Part shown: positions 61,698 to 64,000 of the stretch, one piece after another
Position numbering within the stretch: position 1 is the stretch's first letter
How the letters are laid out: every line of letters starts with the position of its first letter
DNA from: Prolixibacteraceae bacterium
Lineage (GTDB): Bacteria > Bacteroidota > Bacteroidia > Bacteroidales > Prolixibacteraceae
Length of the DNA stretch: 64,000 bases
Direction of reading: 5' to 3'
Assembly (NCBI GenBank): GCA_019720755.1
Contig: CP081303.1
Span: forward strand, 1,488,001-1,552,000
The notes under the pieces: generated by a model
What the model was told of the DNA's origin: nothing
What the model saw: the letters and a program-made list of their open reading frames with translations, nothing else
The model's database searches: none
Translations under genes and position numbers: made by a program

Positions 61698-63370
61698 TTA
61701 ATCAAAGTGTAGTTGTAGATCTTGAATAAGCTCTTGGATATTTCCATTCTCTTTGACAAAATCATTCAGTATTTTTTGTTGCTCTTGCTCTTTTCGAGAT
61801 CCTTCGGATATTTCGATGATTAGTTTGGTGTTGATTTTGGTTCGGATCGTATAGTATTTCTCAATTCTTTCCAATAGACTCTCCGCAATATCTTTTTGTG
61901 CCGGATTGATCTCTAACTTGATCTGATCGTCGGGTAGTAAAATAGGTTTGTGTTGTTGGAAGAATACGAGATCCGTTGGCTCTTTTAGTTTCATCATGAT
62001 CTCATTCCAAAGAACCAATATAGAGTTGGGTGTGTGTTGGGTAATGGTGTGAGATGTGTCGTTTTTGTATCCTTGTTGCTTCTCTTTTACCTCCGTTATT
62101 GGGGGTGTTCCAGTTATTCGAACAGTTTTACGGATCGTTTTTTGTGAAGGAGGATCTTGTTTGGGTGTTTCCGATGTTTTCGAATTGATTGAATCGGCAA
62201 TCACATTTGAAAACATCGAATCCAAACTATCTAGTTCTATATCCTCTAGCGTTTCATCATCGCTTTTTTTTTTAGTTTGGCATCTAATTGAGCCAATTTT
62301 ATCAGAGCTAATTCAATATGAAGACGTTTGTTTGTCGAGTTTTTATATTGAAAATCGGATTCTGATACAATTCGCAATCCTTCGATAAGAAAAGGTTGAG
62401 AACATAATTTTGCTTGTGCTTTATATTGTTCTTTTGTTTTATTGCTTACCTCTAATAATTTGATGGTCACTTGATCGCTTGATACCATCAAATCTCTAAA
62501 GTGACGAGCTAATCCGCCTAAGAAGTGTTGTCCTTCGAACCCTTTAGAAAGAATCTCATTGAAGAGTAACATGGTGTTCAAATAGTCTCCTTTTAAGAAG
62601 AGATCTACGATTTTGAAGTAGTAGTCGTAGTCAAGAACATTTAGATTGTCAAGTACTTTCTCATAGGTAACCTCTTTACCACAAAAACTTACTACTTGGT
62701 CAAAAATTGAGAGTGCATCACGCATGGCACCATCTGCTTTTTGAGCGATAATATTGGCTGCATCCTCTTCTAATGAGATTGATTCTAACTCCGCAATATG
62801 CATTAAATGGTTCTCGATATTAGGAATATCCATTCTGTTGAAATCAAATATTTGACAACGAGAGAGAATGGTGGCTAATATTTTGTGCTTTTCTGTAGTT
62901 GCTAATACAAAAATGGCATGAGCTGGTGGTTCTTCCAATGTTTTAAGAAAGGCATTGAAGGCACTTTGAGAAAGCATGTGAACCTCATCAATGATATATA
63001 CGCTATATTTTCCAATTTGAGGCGGAATACGTACTTGTTCATTTAAGGTGCGAATATCCTCTACTGAGTTGTTGGAAGCCGCGTCTAATTCATGAATATT
63101 ATAGGAGCGATTTTCTGAAAATGAGGTACAACTTTCACACTCTCCACAAGGTTCAAAATCTTCTGTGATATTTTGGCAGTTGATTGTTTTCGCAAAAAGA
63201 CGGGCACAAGTTGTTTTTCCAACACCACGAGGGCCACAGAAAAGATAAGCGTGTGCCAAATGATTTAGCTTAATAGCATTTTTAAGTGTGTTGGTGATGG
63301 CTTCTTGACCAACGACAGAAGCGAAGGTTCCCGGCCTATATTTTCGTGCAGAAACAATAAAGTTTTCCAT
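61698..63370 (-). CDS. dnaX: DNA polymerase III subunits gamma/tau with slippage site
   Basis: This is the clamp-loader ATPase of DNA polymerase III. The zero frame (63370-62246) encodes 374 residues: Walker A GPRGVGKTTCARL (about 45-57), zinc-binding CGECESC, Walker B/DEAD-like IIDEVHML, sensor 1 FVLATTEKH, and a helical lid to KLKKKAMMKR. At 62264-62273 ten consecutive A residues (minus strand) precede that stop. A -1 shift, or one extra A in the transcript, joins the frame to SDDETLEDIEL... and the ORF ending at 61698, giving about 560 residues. The tail (175 residues after MDSMFS) resembles the tau polymerase-binding domain. So both gamma and tau are likely made. Confidence 0.9.
62264..62273 (-). 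promoter_or_regulatory. A10 frameshift/slippage site in dnaX
   Basis: The minus strand reads CT-A10-GCG. In frame it leads to a stop six codons later (AMMKR*). With one repeated A it leads into the tau tail. dnaX is a known case of programmed recoding, by ribosomal -1 shifting in E. coli and by transcript slippage at an A-run in Thermus. A very short hairpin (GCG/CGC) follows, so slippage seems more likely here. Confidence 0.7.
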
Positions 63371-63563
63371 ATATCTTTTAATACTGTACCTATTCTGTTT
63401 TTGTATGTGTCAAAGATAGGAATTTTCATCAACCAATGGGATGAATTTTTAAAAAAAGGAGAAATGAGATGAGGTTGTTGTATCGTAGTCTTGTAGTCAT
63501 CTTTTAAATGTTTACTTTTGGAGTAGTCCAAATTGTTTAAAATCTATTAAATAAATAACCCAA

Positions 63564-63830
63564 ATGTTATTATTAATCTTTATCATGGTCGTAGGCATCG
63601 TGCTAGGCCATTTTTTACGCAAAAAAAGCGTAGTAATTCGTGCCAACAACATTCTAACGACTCTCGCTATTTATCTGTTGCTATTTGTTTTGGGAGTAGG
63701 AGTAGGATCTGATAAAAATATCATTACGAATCTACCTTCTCTCGGATGGGATGCTTTTATTCTTACTGTAGGTGCTGTTTTCGGTAGTATATTATGTGTG
63801 AGATTTGTTGAAAAGCGATTCTTTCCTTAA
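63564..63830 (+). CDS. lysO: LysO N-terminal subunit (lysine exporter)
   Basis: This 88-residue membrane protein has three hydrophobic helices (LLLIFIMVVGIVLGHFL, LAIYLLLFVLGVGVGSD and FILTVGAVFGSILCV). It matches the N-terminal third of the lysine exporter LysO (YbjE, DUF340). In many Bacteroidota the family is encoded as two adjacent genes, and the second begins at 63928. It should export lysine or a toxic analogue across the inner membrane together with the second part. Confidence 0.8.
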   Translation: MLLLIFIMVVGIVLGHFLRKKSVVIRANNILTTLAIYLLLFVLGVGVGSDKNIITNLPSLGWDAFILTVGAVFGSILCVRFVEKRFFP

Positions 63831-63927
63831 AGAATGTGAATGAGTGATTTATGTTTGTAAAACAGTTGATTGTTAAGGGGGTAGGCGAATTGTTGTGTCA
63901 AACGTCTGCCGTTAAGATAAAGTTGTT

Positions 63928-64000
63928 ATGAAAGGAAGTATAATTATATTGTGTTTTTTTGCAGTAGGAGGGATTATTGGGTACTTTGCACCATCTCTTC
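63928..64000 (+). CDS. lysO: LysO C-terminal subunit, cut by the window end
   Basis: Only the first 24 codons are visible: MKGSIIILCFFAVGGIIGYF, then APS. This is a hydrophobic start typical of the second half of the split LysO exporter (about 200 residues). The stretch is open to the window end. It follows the first lysO part after 97 bp. Confidence 0.65.
   Translation, partial: MKGSIIILCFFAVGGIIGYFAPSL

Noticed and set aside
61698-62225. Separate 175-aa protein next to dnaX
   Set aside because: Its frame continues upstream into the A10 run of dnaX, so it is better explained as the tau tail reached by slippage.

Overview
The window looks like a chromosome segment of a free-living, probably marine or saline, Bacteroidota bacterium. 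The evidence is a SusC/SusD pair, several two- and one-domain sulfatases and secreted glycosidases, DUF2807 'GIN' proteins, TAnnTTTG-type -7 promoter boxes, near absence of Shine-Dalgarno sites and low G+C. The gene repertoire fits the Marinilabiliales/Prolixibacteraceae best, but that placement is an inference. No rRNA, tRNA or CRISPR array was seen.

Layout. 1-1.8 kb: tail of an unknown protein, a small ORF, the RNase P RNA gene and a YhcH-family gene. 1.8-2.6 kb: remnant of an ISL3/ISAon1-type insertion sequence. 2.7-10.9 kb: acyltransferase, large GH2 beta-galactosidase, unknown lipoprotein, GH16 glycosidase lipoprotein and an arylamine N-acetyltransferase-like gene. 11.1-12.9 kb: IS1182-family element. 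13.2-14.4 kb: secreted DNA/RNA nuclease. 15.0-19.5 kb: three-gene operon of an RND/MMPL transporter, a LolA-like protein and an outer-membrane DUF1302-like barrel. 19.9-22.5 kb: broken IS1380 transposase truncated by a second IS. 22.6-29.5 kb: mnmE, a sulfatase, and a GH20 hexosaminidase-sulfatase operon, pointing to use of sulfated amino-sugar glycans. 29.5-35 kb: a 60-bp-period palindromic repeat array, DoxX, and three tandem GIN paralogues. 35.3-39 kb: symporter, EFR1-type flavodoxin/ferredoxin, TRIC-type channel and a small protein. 39.2-43.2 kb: methionine operon (aspartokinase, metY, metA) behind a SAM-I riboswitch and a Thr/Ile/Met-rich leader peptide. 43.3-46.1 kb: array of ~300-370-bp structured repeats with an intact IS inside one hairpin arm. 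46.2-49.7 kb: enolase and a DUF438/PAS regulator. 50-55.6 kb: one 1453-codon SIR2 gene split by an ISAs1 element. 56.7-61.5 kb: SusC/SusD pair. 61.7-63.4 kb: dnaX with an A10 slippage site. 63.5-64 kb: split lysine exporter lysO.

The strongest points are: (1) the SIR2-family gene, probably anti-phage, whose two halves rejoin exactly in frame when the ISAs1 element and one copy of its 10-bp target duplication are removed; (2) the stacked SAM riboswitch plus attenuator-like leader in front of the aspartokinase-metY-metA operon, with MetA carrying the Glu111 expected of an acetyltransferase that feeds MetY; (3) the dnaX homopolymer that would give both gamma and tau; (4) three GIN-domain paralogues whose equivalent rungs carry Ser/Gly, Asp or Asn ladders, two with repeated aromatic C-terminal tails.
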